DNA of 64,000 bases from Prevotella sp. (GCA_017561825.1 JAFZBK010000005.1:1-64000); one strand, 5' to 3'; numbered from the stretch's first letter, positions 15,648 to 24,183 are shown. A program made the numbers and translations. The notes: generated by a model not told the origin, from the sequence alone.

Positions 15648-16666
15648 AAATCGCGATAACAGGAGGTATAGGAAGCGGGAAGAGTTTTGTCTGCAAATGT
15701 CTGGAGACTCGCGGCATTCAGGTATATGACTGTGACCGCGAGGCCAAACGACTCATGCGGGAGTCGGAAGAGATTCGCCAAGGATTGCAGGCGCTGGTGG
15801 GCGAGGATGTCTATCAAGGCACCGAACTGAACAAAGCATTGTTGGCGAAGTATCTGCTGCAGTCGGAAGAAAACAAACAGGCAGTGAATGCCGTTGTGCA
15901 TCCTGCCGTAGCCCGTGACTTTGAGCAGTCGGGCATGGACTGGCTGGAGAGTGCTATCCTTTTCGACAGCGGTTTCTACCGCAGGACACACTTCGACTGG
16001 ATCATCTGTGTGACCGCTCCATTGGAAACGCGCATCAACAGGGTAATGAGTCGTGACGGCATCTCCCGTGAGCTCACCTTGGAATGGATCAACAAGCAGA
16101 TGCCGCAGGAAGAGGTGGTGCGACGGAGTGATGCGGAGATCATCAATGATGGTCATGCCGACATCGATCAACAGTTAGATCAAATCATTCAACTAATAAA
16201 GAATAATAAGCAATCAAGAAAAATGGAACAGACAATCCTATCAATTGCCGGTAAGCCGGGACTTTACAAACTCGTGTCAAGAGGCAAGATGAACCTTATA
16301 GTAGAGGCACTCGATGAGACGCACAGACGTATGCCTGCCTTTGCTACCGACAGAATCACTTCTTTGGCTGATATCGCCATGTTCACCGATGCGGAGGACG
16401 TGCCGCTGATGAAGATCCTGGCATCCATCCGAGATAAGGAAGATAAAAAAGAGGTGTCCTTCCCGTTCAAGAAGGCATCAGGCAAGGAACTGCGTGCGTA
16501 TTTCGCAGAGATCCTACCCGATTTCGACCGTGACCGCGTGCATGACAGTGACATCCGCAAGCTCCTCACATGGTACAATATCCTTGTCAAGAACGGCATC
16601 ACCGACTTCGAGGAGGAGATGAAGCCAACGGAAGGCGATAACATCGATGACCGTCAGAGCGAATAA
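15644..16666 (+). CDS. coaE: Dephospho-CoA kinase fused in frame to a DUF5606-type domain
   Basis: Residues 1-193 are CoaE, the last step of CoA synthesis: P-loop GGIGSGKS (7-14), YDCDREAKRLM, VVHPAVARDF and the DWIICVTAPLETRINRVMSRD lid region. Residues 194-340 start MEQTILSIAGKPGLYKLVSR and match DUF5606, which is normally a separate small gene directly after coaE in Bacteroidales. No stop separates them, and the internal ATG (16223) is exactly where the separate gene would start. Either a true fusion protein or two products from one frame could be made. Confidence 0.88.
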   Translation: MKIAITGGIGSGKSFVCKCLETRGIQVYDCDREAKRLMRESEEIRQGLQALVGEDVYQGTELNKALLAKYLLQSEENKQAVNAVVHPAVARDFEQSGMDWLESAILFDSGFYRRTHFDWIICVTAPLETRINRVMSRDGISRELTLEWINKQMPQEEVVRRSDAEIINDGHADIDQQLDQIIQLIKNNKQSRKMEQTILSIAGKPGLYKLVSRGKMNLIVEALDETHRRMPAFATDRITSLADIAMFTDAEDVPLMKILASIRDKEDKKEVSFPFKKASGKELRAYFAEILPDFDRDRVHDSDIRKLLTWYNILVKNGITDFEEEMKPTEGDNIDDRQSE

Positions 16667-16687
16667 TAAACACTACATAAAAATATC

Positions 16688-16729
16688 AACGGCCGGCACC
16701 TTCACAGGAGCCGGCCGTTTCTTTCTCTC
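16688..16729 (+). terminator. Terminator of the nusB-coaE operon
   Basis: A perfect 10-bp stem, AACGGCCGGC (16688-16697) with GCCGGCCGTT (16710-16719), has a 12-nt loop and is followed by TCTTTCTCTC. Confidence 0.85.
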
Positions 16730-16931
16730 AAAATATATATTGCGTGTTGGGTGGTCATGCAGACATGCTGCACAAATCACGGGTGCAAAGGTACGCATTT
16801 ACTCCAAAACAAAATGGACTATACGACCAAATATTGGACTATATGGTTCGAAATGATAGGATAAAATAGGAGAAAACGCGCACAATTATCTTGTAAGTTG
16901 TTGATAATCAATTGGACATTTTGTCCATTTC

Positions 16932-18578
16932 CTATTTAGAGCGTTTTCTTGCTTGTGACGGGGTAATATCGTATGTCTTCTTGAACATTCGTGTGAAATA
17001 CGAGGGATCGTTGAACCCGCACTTCATAGCCACCTCGGTGATAGGCGTTGTCGTGTCTTCCAGTAACCGTCTGGCCTTACCCATACGAACCTGCATCACG
17101 AAATCGGAGGTGCTCATACCCGTAAGGTTCAGCACTTTCCTTGATAGTTGCGAACGACTGATGAACATGGTCTTTGCCAGTTTCTCCACAGAGATGTCGC
17201 CCGATTGCATGTCCTCATAGATCTTATTGACCAGTTCATTGATGAAATCATTCTCTTCCTCACTGAAGCGTGTCTCATGTTTCTTTCCTTCCTGCATCGA
17301 CTTGGAGAACTCCTCACGCAGCATCTTCAGTCGTTTTGACCTTACACGCCACGAATGGTACAGGATGCCAATAACGGTCATGGCCAGTGCCAAGGCTAAG
17401 ATAATGGCGATGATGGTGAGACGCAGAGCACCTTGCTCAGCCTCATGGGTGCGCTTGATGGCATCCATCTCGTTCTGATGCCGTTCGTTCACATAGCGCA
17501 CACGGTAGTTCTGTGTGTGAAGCAGGTCCTCCGGACATGCCACACTGTCGTTCAACTTATTCCTAAGCTTGAAATAGTAGAGTGCCTGGGAGTAGTTGCC
17601 CTTCGCTTCCTCGATCTTGTAATGAAGCTCGGCCACTTGTGCCTGATGCTCCAAGGAATGGATAGTGGTGGCGATGTCCTGTGCTTGGTGCAGGTAACGC
17701 TGCGCCTCGTTCATGTCGCCTTTGGAGATATTCACATTGGCCAACGCAATGACTGCCTCTAACCAGTGCCATTGGTCGCCCGACTTCTCCATCATCTCGT
17801 AGGCATGATTATATTCAGAGATGGCTTTATCCCATTGGTGGTTCTTCTCGTGGAGCTGTCCGAAGTGGATGTAGCACAGACTAACGCCCAGGTCTGACTT
17901 ACCTTTCCGGTTGTATTCCATCGACTTCTGGTAATACACCCATGCCGAGTCGTTCTTGCCCTGCTGCTCAAAGATAGCCCCGATGTTGGCGTAGTTGATG
18001 GCCTGTCCTACATCACTGTCCAAGATCTTCTCATCTACCAAAGCAAGACGGAACAAGCTGTCAGCCGTTACCAGGTCTTTCATCGTGAGATACACGTTAC
18101 CTAATCCGTTCAATGAGGTAACCCGGTTTTTCTTGGCTTCGAAAGATGTCTTGTCGGAGATTTGCTCGCAAAGCGTCAGGGCTGCATAGTGGTAGGAGGC
18201 CGCATCATCGAGGATGCCCATACGACGGAAGTCGGTGGCGATATTGTTGTTGGCACGGATCATTTCAACGGTGTCCTTGAGCATGGTTGCATAGAGCAAT
18301 CCTTCCTTGTGATGATCCAACGCCTCAATGAAACAACTATTGTTGCGCAACTGTTTTCCTAACTGTTTCTCTAAGAAGATGAGCGATCCATGATCGCCTT
18401 CTTTCTCCAGACTGTCCTCTAAATGCCTAAGCACGTCAAGATCCTTAATCTCGCTATATACGCTGTCGGCATACTGACGGTGCTGTTCCAACAAACCGGT
18501 AGAGTGCTGACGACATGCGCAGAAGAAAGTGACGCACAGGATAGTAGAGATGATATGTAGAATGCGATAGGGTCTCAT
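16932..18578 (-). CDS. Membrane-anchored TPR/AraC-type hybrid regulator
   Basis: 548 residues. It has an N-terminal lipoprotein-like signal (TILCVTFFCAC, Cys about 20-22), TPR-type helical repeats over about 60-345 (NGLGNVYLTMKDLVTADSLF, NYANIGAIFEQQGKNDSAWV), a transmembrane helix (about 385-407, LTIIAIILALALAMTVIGIL), and a cytoplasmic AraC-type DNA-binding domain (about 448-546: SVEKLAKTMFISRSQLSRKV, EVAMKCGFNDPSYFTRMFKK). The layout implies sensing outside the inner membrane with direct control of DNA and no kinase. The target genes and ligand are unknown. Confidence 0.88.
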   Translation of the reverse strand: MRPYRILHIISTILCVTFFCACRQHSTGLLEQHRQYADSVYSEIKDLDVLRHLEDSLEKEGDHGSLIFLEKQLGKQLRNNSCFIEALDHHKEGLLYATMLKDTVEMIRANNNIATDFRRMGILDDAASYHYAALTLCEQISDKTSFEAKKNRVTSLNGLGNVYLTMKDLVTADSLFRLALVDEKILDSDVGQAINYANIGAIFEQQGKNDSAWVYYQKSMEYNRKGKSDLGVSLCYIHFGQLHEKNHQWDKAISEYNHAYEMMEKSGDQWHWLEAVIALANVNISKGDMNEAQRYLHQAQDIATTIHSLEHQAQVAELHYKIEEAKGNYSQALYYFKLRNKLNDSVACPEDLLHTQNYRVRYVNERHQNEMDAIKRTHEAEQGALRLTIIAIILALALAMTVIGILYHSWRVRSKRLKMLREEFSKSMQEGKKHETRFSEEENDFINELVNKIYEDMQSGDISVEKLAKTMFISRSQLSRKVLNLTGMSTSDFVMQVRMGKARRLLEDTTTPITEVAMKCGFNDPSYFTRMFKKTYDITPSQARKRSK

Positions 18579-18594
18579 ACGCTAAATTTCCATG

Positions 18595-18625
18595 CAAAGG
18601 TATAAAATAATGTGGAAAACTGCAA
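18595..18625 (-). promoter_or_regulatory. Promoter of the AraC/TPR regulator
   Basis: Minus-strand -7 TACCTTTG (18595-18602) and -33 TTG (18623-18625), 20-nt spacing, giving a leader of about 12 nt before the ATG at 18578. Confidence 0.7.
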
Positions 18626-18641
18626 GAATTAACTAAAAAAT

Positions 18642-18680
18642 CGTAACTTTGGCTTCGCCGAAGATACTCCGTCTCGGCAA
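18642..18680 (+). repeat. Dispersed promoter-proximal repeat, copy A
   Basis: CGTAACTTTGGCTTCGCCGAA (18642-18662) followed by a TACTCCGT stretch recurs as two tandem, slightly diverged units at 46914-46972. It contains a TAnnTTTG-like box and the inverted GGCTTCGCC. Confidence 0.75.
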
Positions 18681-18696
18681 AAAAAGAAAAATTTCT

Positions 18697-18726
18697 TTGT
18701 TTTGCGCTCAACTTTTCGTATCTTTG
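18697..18726 (+). promoter_or_regulatory. Promoter of the antiporter-queuosine operon (near-leaderless)
   Basis: -33 TTG (18697-18699), 19-nt spacer, -7 TATCTTTG (18719-18726). The start codon is only 4 nt after the box (CACC ATG), so the mRNA would begin at or beside the AUG. Confidence 0.75.
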
Positions 18727-18730
18727 CACC

Positions 18731-19663
18731 ATGATTAGTGTAGTATTCATTATTTTAGGTGCCGTATTGGTGCTCTGGGGGGCTGATCGTCTCACCGATG
18801 GTGCTACGGCATTGGCTCATCGGATGAATGTGCCCCAGATCGTGATCGGTCTCACCGTTGTGGCCATGGGTACGTCGATGCCGGAGTTCTTCGTGTCGTT
18901 GATGTCTGCGATAAAGGGAACCTCCGATATGGCCGTGGGTAACATCATCGGTTCGAATGTGTTCAACACATTGATGATTGTAGGTGTGACCGCTATTGTG
19001 GCCCCGATGACCATCAGTAAGAACACCGTAAGGAAAGATATCCCGTTTGCCGTGGGGGCCGCTGTGGCCCTGACCTTGATGTGCTTGGACGGGAGGATCT
19101 CGCGACTTGATGCCGCTATACTCTTCATCGGTTTCCTGCTCTTTATGTACTATACACTCCGTATGGCGAAGGCGGGTCGTCTTGAAAATCAAGAGGTAGT
19201 GAAGCTTGAGGATATGAATCCGTGGAAAGCCATAGGCTTGGTTGTCCTCGGTTTGGTGTGTTTAGTAGGTGGCAGTCATGTATTTGTTGAAGGCGCCACC
19301 ACCGTAGCCCGCACCCTTGGCGTGAGCGATGCAGTGATCGGTCTTACCATCGTGGCCTGCGGAACATCCCTGCCTGAGTTGGCTACCAGTGTGGTTGCGG
19401 CCAAGAAGGGGCGTTCGGCTATTGCCATCGGTAACGTGATAGGAAGCAATGTCTTCAATATTCTGATGATTCTTGGTGCAACAGGTTTGGTGTTGCCCAT
19501 GCAGCTACACGGCATTTCCACCGTTGATCTGAGTGTGATGATGGGAGGCATTATCCTGCTGTGGTTGTTCTGTTACACAAAGTTTACGGTAGCCAGGTGG
19601 GAGGGAATTGTGCTCACCCTAATCTTTATAGGCTACATGACATGGCTGATTGTCAATAGTTAA
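18731..19663 (+). CDS. Calcium/sodium antiporter, CaCA family (YrbG-like)
   Basis: 310 residues, about ten membrane helices. It contains both alpha-repeats of the family: GTSMPEFFVSLMSAIKGTSD with GNIIGSNVFNTLMIVG (about 48-88) and GTSLPELATSVVAAKKGRSA with GNVIGSNVFNILMILG (about 210-250). The acidic residue of each GTS-PE motif binds the cation. It sits in the inner membrane and exchanges Ca2+ for Na+. Its stop codon directly abuts the next gene's ATG, so the three genes to 20811 form an operon. Confidence 0.93.
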   Translation: MISVVFIILGAVLVLWGADRLTDGATALAHRMNVPQIVIGLTVVAMGTSMPEFFVSLMSAIKGTSDMAVGNIIGSNVFNTLMIVGVTAIVAPMTISKNTVRKDIPFAVGAAVALTLMCLDGRISRLDAAILFIGFLLFMYYTLRMAKAGRLENQEVVKLEDMNPWKAIGLVVLGLVCLVGGSHVFVEGATTVARTLGVSDAVIGLTIVACGTSLPELATSVVAAKKGRSAIAIGNVIGSNVFNILMILGATGLVLPMQLHGISTVDLSVMMGGIILLWLFCYTKFTVARWEGIVLTLIFIGYMTWLIVNS

Positions 19664-20353
19664 ATGGAAAAAGAAAGACAAAAGGTCAGTGTGCTCTTTA
19701 TGCTTTTCGGCACACTGTTCTGTGTCTGCCTGATCACGGCAAATGTATTGGAGACAAAGCAATTATCGTTTGGACCAGTCAACCTGACAGCTGGAATCAT
19801 CGTGTTCCCCGTGAGCTACATTATCAACGATGTGGTCTGCGAGGTGTGGGGTTATCGCAGAACGCGCATGCTCATTTGGATGGGCTTTGCAATGAACTTC
19901 TTTTTTGTCATTATGGGAGCCATCGCCGATTGGATACCAGGTGCTGACTACTGGAATGGTGATGAGGGTTTCCATATAATTTTCGGTCTGGCACCACGTA
20001 TTGCCGTTGCCTCGTTCATTGCCTTTATAGCAGGCTCGTTCACCAATGCCTATGTGATGTCACGCATGAAACTGAGCTCAGAAGGAAAGAACTTCTCCAC
20101 ACGAGCCGTCCTGAGTACGGTGTTTGGTGAGGGAGTGGATAGTATCATCTTTTTCCCGTTGGCACTGGGTGGCGTTATTCCTTGGGAGGAGATGCCTTCA
20201 CTGATGATCTCACAGGTAACACTGAAAACGCTCTATGAGATTGCCGTGCTGCCTGTTACTATTCGTGTGGTGAAGTTCACCAAGGCACACGATCACGAGG
20301 ATGTCTTTGACCATGATATCAATTATAACATCTTTAAAATCTTTAAGATATGA
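19664..20353 (+). CDS. Queuosine precursor transporter (YhhQ/VUT family)
   Basis: 229 residues with about six membrane helices. It has the family's [19 protein letters not shown] and the later [20 protein letters not shown] region with [14 protein letters not shown]. coli YhhQ imports preQ0/preQ1. The role is supported here by the 4-nt overlap with queF, which reduces preQ0 to preQ1. Confidence 0.92.
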   Translation: MEKERQKVSVLFMLFGTLFCVCLITANVLETKQLSFGPVNLTAGIIVFPVSYIINDVVCEVWGYRRTRMLIWMGFAMNFFFVIMGAIADWIPGADYWNGDEGFHIIFGLAPRIAVASFIAFIAGSFTNAYVMSRMKLSSEGKNFSTRAVLSTVFGEGVDSIIFFPLALGGVIPWEEMPSLMISQVTLKTLYEIAVLPVTIRVVKFTKAHDHEDVFDHDINYNIFKIFKI

Positions 20354-20811
20354 GTAGAGAACAAGATGGCTTGCAAGCTCTCGGCAAGAAGACCGAGTAT
20401 CGCATGGACTATGCACCCGAAGTGCTGGAGACTTTCCAGAACAAGCACCCGGAAAACGACTATTGGGTGCAGTTCAACTGTCCTGAGTTCACTTCGCTTT
20501 GTCCCATTACGGGTCAGCCCGACTTCGCGGAAATCAAGATTCTCTACATTCCAGGAGAGCGGATGGTAGAGAGCAAGAGTCTGAAGCTCTACCTCTTCAG
20601 TTTCCGTAACCATGGGGATTTCCATGAGGATTGTGTGAACATCATTATGAAAGATCTTGTCAAACTGATGGATCCAAAGTATATCGAGGTTACCGGACTG
20701 TTCACTCCCCGCGGTGGCATCAGCATCTATCCGTATGCCAACTACGGCAAGCCAGGCACTCGTTATGAGCAACTGGCCCAGCAGCGTTTCGCTCAATACC
20801 AACCCCGCTGA
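20350..20811 (+). CDS. queF: NADPH-dependent 7-cyano-7-deazaguanine reductase
   Basis: 153 residues, the short (type I) QueF. The nucleophilic Cys lies in [14 protein letters not shown] (about residue 52), and the QueF signature [20 protein letters not shown] lies at about 74-93. It reduces preQ0 to preQ1 in the cytosol for queuosine in tRNA. It is coupled to the transporter gene by an ATGA overlap. QueG, a later step, is encoded at 61305 in the same window. Confidence 0.96.
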   Translation: MSREQDGLQALGKKTEYRMDYAPEVLETFQNKHPENDYWVQFNCPEFTSLCPITGQPDFAEIKILYIPGERMVESKSLKLYLFSFRNHGDFHEDCVNIIMKDLVKLMDPKYIEVTGLFTPRGGISIYPYANYGKPGTRYEQLAQQRFAQYQPR

Positions 20812-20822
20812 TAATCTTCTGA

Positions 20823-21569
20823 TTAAGGTCTTCTGTAATAACCTTTCTCCCGATCCTTGAAACGTAGGCGGAGGGAGTCGCGGGTCATGAAGATGAAATC
20901 GGCTGTATCGTTAACAACTTCTCCTTTCACGGAATCATTCAACGGTCGGCTCTGTGAGGTCAGCACCAGCTGTCCGTTAATCACATGCCATTGGGTGTAG
21001 TTCTTAATCTCGGGATAAACTACCGGACTGTCGTCTTCTTTTTGAGTACTTCTGCGCTGGCGGCCCACTGTTTGTGCCTGATAGTGACGTTTCAGAGAGA
21101 ATCCCATCTCCACAGGCTTCATCATCGCCTGTATCAGGGAGTCCTGGATCTTCTTCATCTCCTCGTCAATGGCTATATCAACAGCACGTTCCTTTACAGT
21201 AGGGTAGGCCAGTTCCACCCAGGTGCCCTTCAGCTGATCCAGGTCGATCACCATATCCGCCACTGTTGTATCTTCTCCGTTGAGAATCACTGCGACCCAG
21301 TCGCCTACCATCGGATGACCGATGATGTGGCGTTTCTTGGTGGCCTCAAGGATATTATAAGTAATAGGATCACCACCTTTACCTGGTAAGAAGATTAAAA
21401 CGGTATCGGTACAGCCGTCGCAAGCCAGGCCGTAGAGCGTGGAGTCGCCTTCAATGGAGGTGCTCGTACCTACGTTCACCTGTTCCTCATCCAAAGGGCG
21501 ACGTGAATGACAAGCAGCGATCAATCCTATAACTGTACTGATTATTACGATGTTCAATAGTTTTCTCAT
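20823..21569 (-). CDS. Lipocalin-like lipoprotein, unknown function
   Basis: 248 residues with a lipobox (GLIAAC, Cys20). The mature part is beta-rich (GDSTLYGLACDGCTDTVLIF, GTWVELAYPTVKERAVDIAI) with TQWHVINGQLVLTSQS near the end, a pattern of lipocalin-like domains in Bacteroidales lipoproteins. CDGC might form a disulfide. It is convergent with queF (11-bp gap). The function is unknown; it is probably anchored in the envelope. Confidence 0.7.
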   Translation of the reverse strand: MRKLLNIVIISTVIGLIAACHSRRPLDEEQVNVGTSTSIEGDSTLYGLACDGCTDTVLIFLPGKGGDPITYNILEATKKRHIIGHPMVGDWVAVILNGEDTTVADMVIDLDQLKGTWVELAYPTVKERAVDIAIDEEMKKIQDSLIQAMMKPVEMGFSLKRHYQAQTVGRQRRSTQKEDDSPVVYPEIKNYTQWHVINGQLVLTSQSRPLNDSVKGEVVNDTADFIFMTRDSLRLRFKDREKGYYRRP

Positions 21570-21592
21570 ATTAATAGGCTTTTTATCCGCTG

Positions 21593-21621
21593 CAAATATA
21601 CAAGTTTTTTCCCGCTACCAA
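21593..21621 (-). promoter_or_regulatory. Probable promoter of the lipoprotein gene
   Basis: Minus-strand -7 TATATTTG (21593-21600) with TTG at 21619-21621 (18-nt spacing, slightly short). Confidence 0.5.
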
Positions 21622-21664
21622 GAAAAAAGACAGGAAAAAATGCGGAGGTTTGGGAAAAAAGATA

Positions 21665-21672
21665 TATATTTG
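21665..21672 (+). promoter_or_regulatory. -7 box upstream of the carboxyltransferase gene
   Basis: TATATTTG at 21665-21672 matches TAnnTTTG. No well-spaced -33 TTG was found. The leader to 21726 would be about 50 nt. Confidence 0.45.
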
Positions 21673-21725
21673 CAAAATCAAAGTATAATTAATAAATCAA
21701 ACAACATAATAAATCAAACAACAAT

Positions 21726-23498
21726 ATGAAAAAAAGAATCCAGTTTAGTCTTGTCTATCGTGACATGTGGCAGAGCTCAGGTAAGTTCCAGCCGCGTAAG
21801 GACCAGTTGGAGCGCATTGCGCCAGCCATCATCGACATGGGTGTGTTCGACCGTGTGGAGACCAATGGTGGTGCCTTCGAACAGGTGAACCTGCTGGCAG
21901 GTGAGAACCCCAACCATGCTGTTCGTGCTTTCTGTAAGCCGTTCAACGAGGTGGGCATCAAGACCCACATGCTCGATCGTGGTCTGAATGCGCTGCGTAT
22001 GTATCCAGTGCCTGATGATGTACGTGAGTTGCAATACAAGGTGAAGCATGCGCAGGGTGTTGATATCCCGCGTATCTTCTGCGGCTTGAACGACGTGCGT
22101 AACATTATTCCTTCTGTGAAGTGGGCTAAGGCAGCGGGGATGACGCCGCAGGCTACCCTGTGTATCACCACTTCTCCTGTACATACCGTGGAGTACTATT
22201 CAGATATTGCTGATCAGGTGATTGCTGCAGGTGCAGAGGAAATCTGTTTGAAGGATATGGCCGGTATCGGTCAGCCCGCCCTTCTTGGCGCCTTGACGAA
22301 ATCCATCAAGACCAAGCATCCTGATGTAATCGTTCAGTATCATGGACATTCAGGCCCTGGCTTGTCGATGGCTTCTATTCTGGAGGTATGTAACAACGGT
22401 GCCGATGTGATTGATACCGCCATCGAGCCTCTGTCATGGGGTAAGGTGCATCCGGATATCATCTCTGTACAGTCGATGCTCAAGCACGAGGGCTTTGAGG
22501 TGAAGGAGATCAACATGAATGCTTATATGCAGGCGCGTGCACTCACTCAGGAGTTCATTGACGACTGGCTCGGCTACTTCATCAACCCGGGTAACAAACT
22601 TATGTCATCGCTCCTGCTGGGCTGCGGACTGCCAGGCGGTATGATGGGATCCATGATGGCCGACCTCGCTGGTATCCACAGTATCATCAACAAGACACTG
22701 AAAGCCAAGGGCGAGCCTGAGCTCTCTACCGATGATATGCTCGTGAAGCTGTTCGACGAGGTGGCTTACGTATGGCCGCGTGTGGGTTATCCACCACTGG
22801 TTACCCCGTTCAGTCAGTACGTGAAGAACATCGCCTTGATGAACCTGCTCACCATGGCACAGGGTAAGGGACGTTTCGTGATGATGGATGATGCCATGTG
22901 GGGCATGATCCTCGGTAAGAGCGGAAAGATTCCTGGAGCCATCGCACCCGAGATTGTTGAGCTTGCCAAGGAACAGGGTCGTGAGTTCACTGATGCTGAT
23001 CCGCGTACGCTTATTCCCAATGCCCTTGATGACTTCCGTAAGGAGATGGACGAGAACGGATGGGAATATGGTCCTGATGATGAAGAGCTCTATGAGTTGG
23101 CCATGCACCCAGAGCAGTACCGTCCGTTCAAGAGTGGTATGGCCAAGAAGAACCTCCTGGCTGACATCCAGAAGATCAAGGATTCCCGACTGGGTGCCAC
23201 CCTCTCGCCTGAGAAGATCGCAGAGTTCAAGCATGCCAAGGCTGATGCCCTCGTTGCACCAGTCAAGGGACAGATCTACTATGAGTTCAACGGCGACGGT
23301 GAGTGCGCACCTTGTGTGGAGCCGTTCATCGGACAAAAGTATGAGGAGGGTCAGACCTTCTGTTACATCCAGACCCCATGGGGTGAAATCACAGAGATTC
23401 CCGCCGCTCTCGGTGGCAAACTCGTAGAGATTGCAGCCAAGCAGGGTGCAAAGGTGAACAAGGGTGACACCATCGCTTGGATTGAACGAGCTGAATGA
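21726..23498 (+). CDS. Oxaloacetate decarboxylase alpha / pyruvate carboxylase subunit B-like protein lacking a biotinyl lysine
   Basis: 590 residues. The N-terminal carboxyltransferase domain of the HMGL/PYC family has SLVYRDMWQSSG at the start, the catalytic Lys in EICLKDMAGIGQP (about 175-187) and metal ligands in YHGHSGPG (about 202-205), followed by the PYC_OADA region (LPGGMMGSMMADL). The C-terminal biotinyl-like domain (about 515-590) folds as expected, but where EAMKM should be it reads IQTPWGEITEI, so the biotin-accepting Lys is missing. It may use a separate biotin carrier or have another role. It overlaps the HD gene by 4 nt. Confidence 0.85.
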   Translation: MKKRIQFSLVYRDMWQSSGKFQPRKDQLERIAPAIIDMGVFDRVETNGGAFEQVNLLAGENPNHAVRAFCKPFNEVGIKTHMLDRGLNALRMYPVPDDVRELQYKVKHAQGVDIPRIFCGLNDVRNIIPSVKWAKAAGMTPQATLCITTSPVHTVEYYSDIADQVIAAGAEEICLKDMAGIGQPALLGALTKSIKTKHPDVIVQYHGHSGPGLSMASILEVCNNGADVIDTAIEPLSWGKVHPDIISVQSMLKHEGFEVKEINMNAYMQARALTQEFIDDWLGYFINPGNKLMSSLLLGCGLPGGMMGSMMADLAGIHSIINKTLKAKGEPELSTDDMLVKLFDEVAYVWPRVGYPPLVTPFSQYVKNIALMNLLTMAQGKGRFVMMDDAMWGMILGKSGKIPGAIAPEIVELAKEQGREFTDADPRTLIPNALDDFRKEMDENGWEYGPDDEELYELAMHPEQYRPFKSGMAKKNLLADIQKIKDSRLGATLSPEKIAEFKHAKADALVAPVKGQIYYEFNGDGECAPCVEPFIGQKYEEGQTFCYIQTPWGEITEIPAALGGKLVEIAAKQGAKVNKGDTIAWIERAE

Positions 23499-24097
23499 TT
23501 AATATCATCAACAAGTATTATCCCGAGGAGAATGCGCTAAAACGCATTCTCCTCGTTCATAGCAGGGCGGTGGCAGATAAAGCCCTGCGGATTTGTGATG
23601 CTCATCCCGAACTGATGCTCGACCGTCAGTTTGTGGAGGAGGCGGCCATGGTGCACGATATTGGCATCTTCCGTTGCGACGCACCTGGCATCCAATGCTT
23701 CGGCACGGAACCGTATGTCTGTCATGGACAGATCGGTGCAGCCATCATGCGAGCTGAGGGCTACCCCCGTCATGCACGGGTTTGTGAGCGCCATACTGGA
23801 GCCGGCTTAACCGTTGAAGAGGTCATCTCGCAGCATCTGCCCATCACAATCCCACCACCGCCAGCAGATCTCTCATCTTCCATCTCTCATCTCTCATCTC
23901 TCATCTCTCCTCTCTCCCCTTGGCAGCCTTTCCTGCCAGAAACCCTTGAGGAACAACTCATCTGCTATGCCGACAAGTTCTTCTCCAAAACCCGTTTGGA
24001 GATAGAGAAGACTGTTGAACAGGCGGAGCGTAGCCTCGCCAAGTTCGGCGAAGCCGGTGTTCTCCGCTTCCGTCAGTGGCATGCCCTCTTTGGGTAA
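23495..24097 (+). CDS. HD-domain phosphohydrolase with a repeat-encoded loop insertion
   Basis: 200 residues. HD-domain signature: LVHSRAVADKALRIC, AMVHDIGIFR (His-Asp about 53-54), CHGQIGAAIMRAEGY, CERHTGAGL. A Ser/Leu-rich loop ITIPPPPADLSSSISHLSSL (about 116-143) is partly encoded by a 7-bp array (CATCTCT x4, 23881-23908) and looks inserted between HTGAGLTVEEVISQHLP and PETLEEQLICYADKFFSKT, which are normally close together. The substrate is unknown. Translationally coupled to the upstream carboxyltransferase. Confidence 0.85.
   Translation: MINIINKYYPEENALKRILLVHSRAVADKALRICDAHPELMLDRQFVEEAAMVHDIGIFRCDAPGIQCFGTEPYVCHGQIGAAIMRAEGYPRHARVCERHTGAGLTVEEVISQHLPITIPPPPADLSSSISHLSSLISPLSPWQPFLPETLEEQLICYADKFFSKTRLEIEKTVEQAERSLAKFGEAGVLRFRQWHALFG
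23881..23915. repeat. 7-bp tandem array inside the HD gene
   Basis: Four perfect CATCTCT units (23881-23908) and one CCTCTCT encode a Ser/His/Leu/Ile-rich loop. The total inserted length keeps the frame. Gain or loss of one unit would break it. Confidence 0.9.
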
Positions 24098-24175
24098 AGT
24101 CGCCTTACGAGTGCGAATAATCAATTAAATAAGTTAATAATCGGTTAACGGTTACTCTATCTCATTTCTTTTTCG

Positions 24176-24183
24176 TACTTTTG
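24176..24183 (+). promoter_or_regulatory. -7 box upstream of lptD
   Basis: TACTTTTG at 24176-24183 matches TAnnTTTG, about 40 nt before the ATG at 24223. The -33 element is not clear. Confidence 0.5.

Noticed and set aside
16785..16812. Minus-strand promoter-like box TACCTTTG downstream of coaE
   Set aside because: The -33 spacing is poor and there is no gene downstream; it points into the coaE terminator. Kept only as a weak candidate for a small antisense RNA.
16913..16927. Hairpin GGACA/TGTCC after the AraC/TPR gene as a terminator
   Set aside because: The stem is only about 5-7 bp and A+T-rich, with no T run on the transcribed strand.
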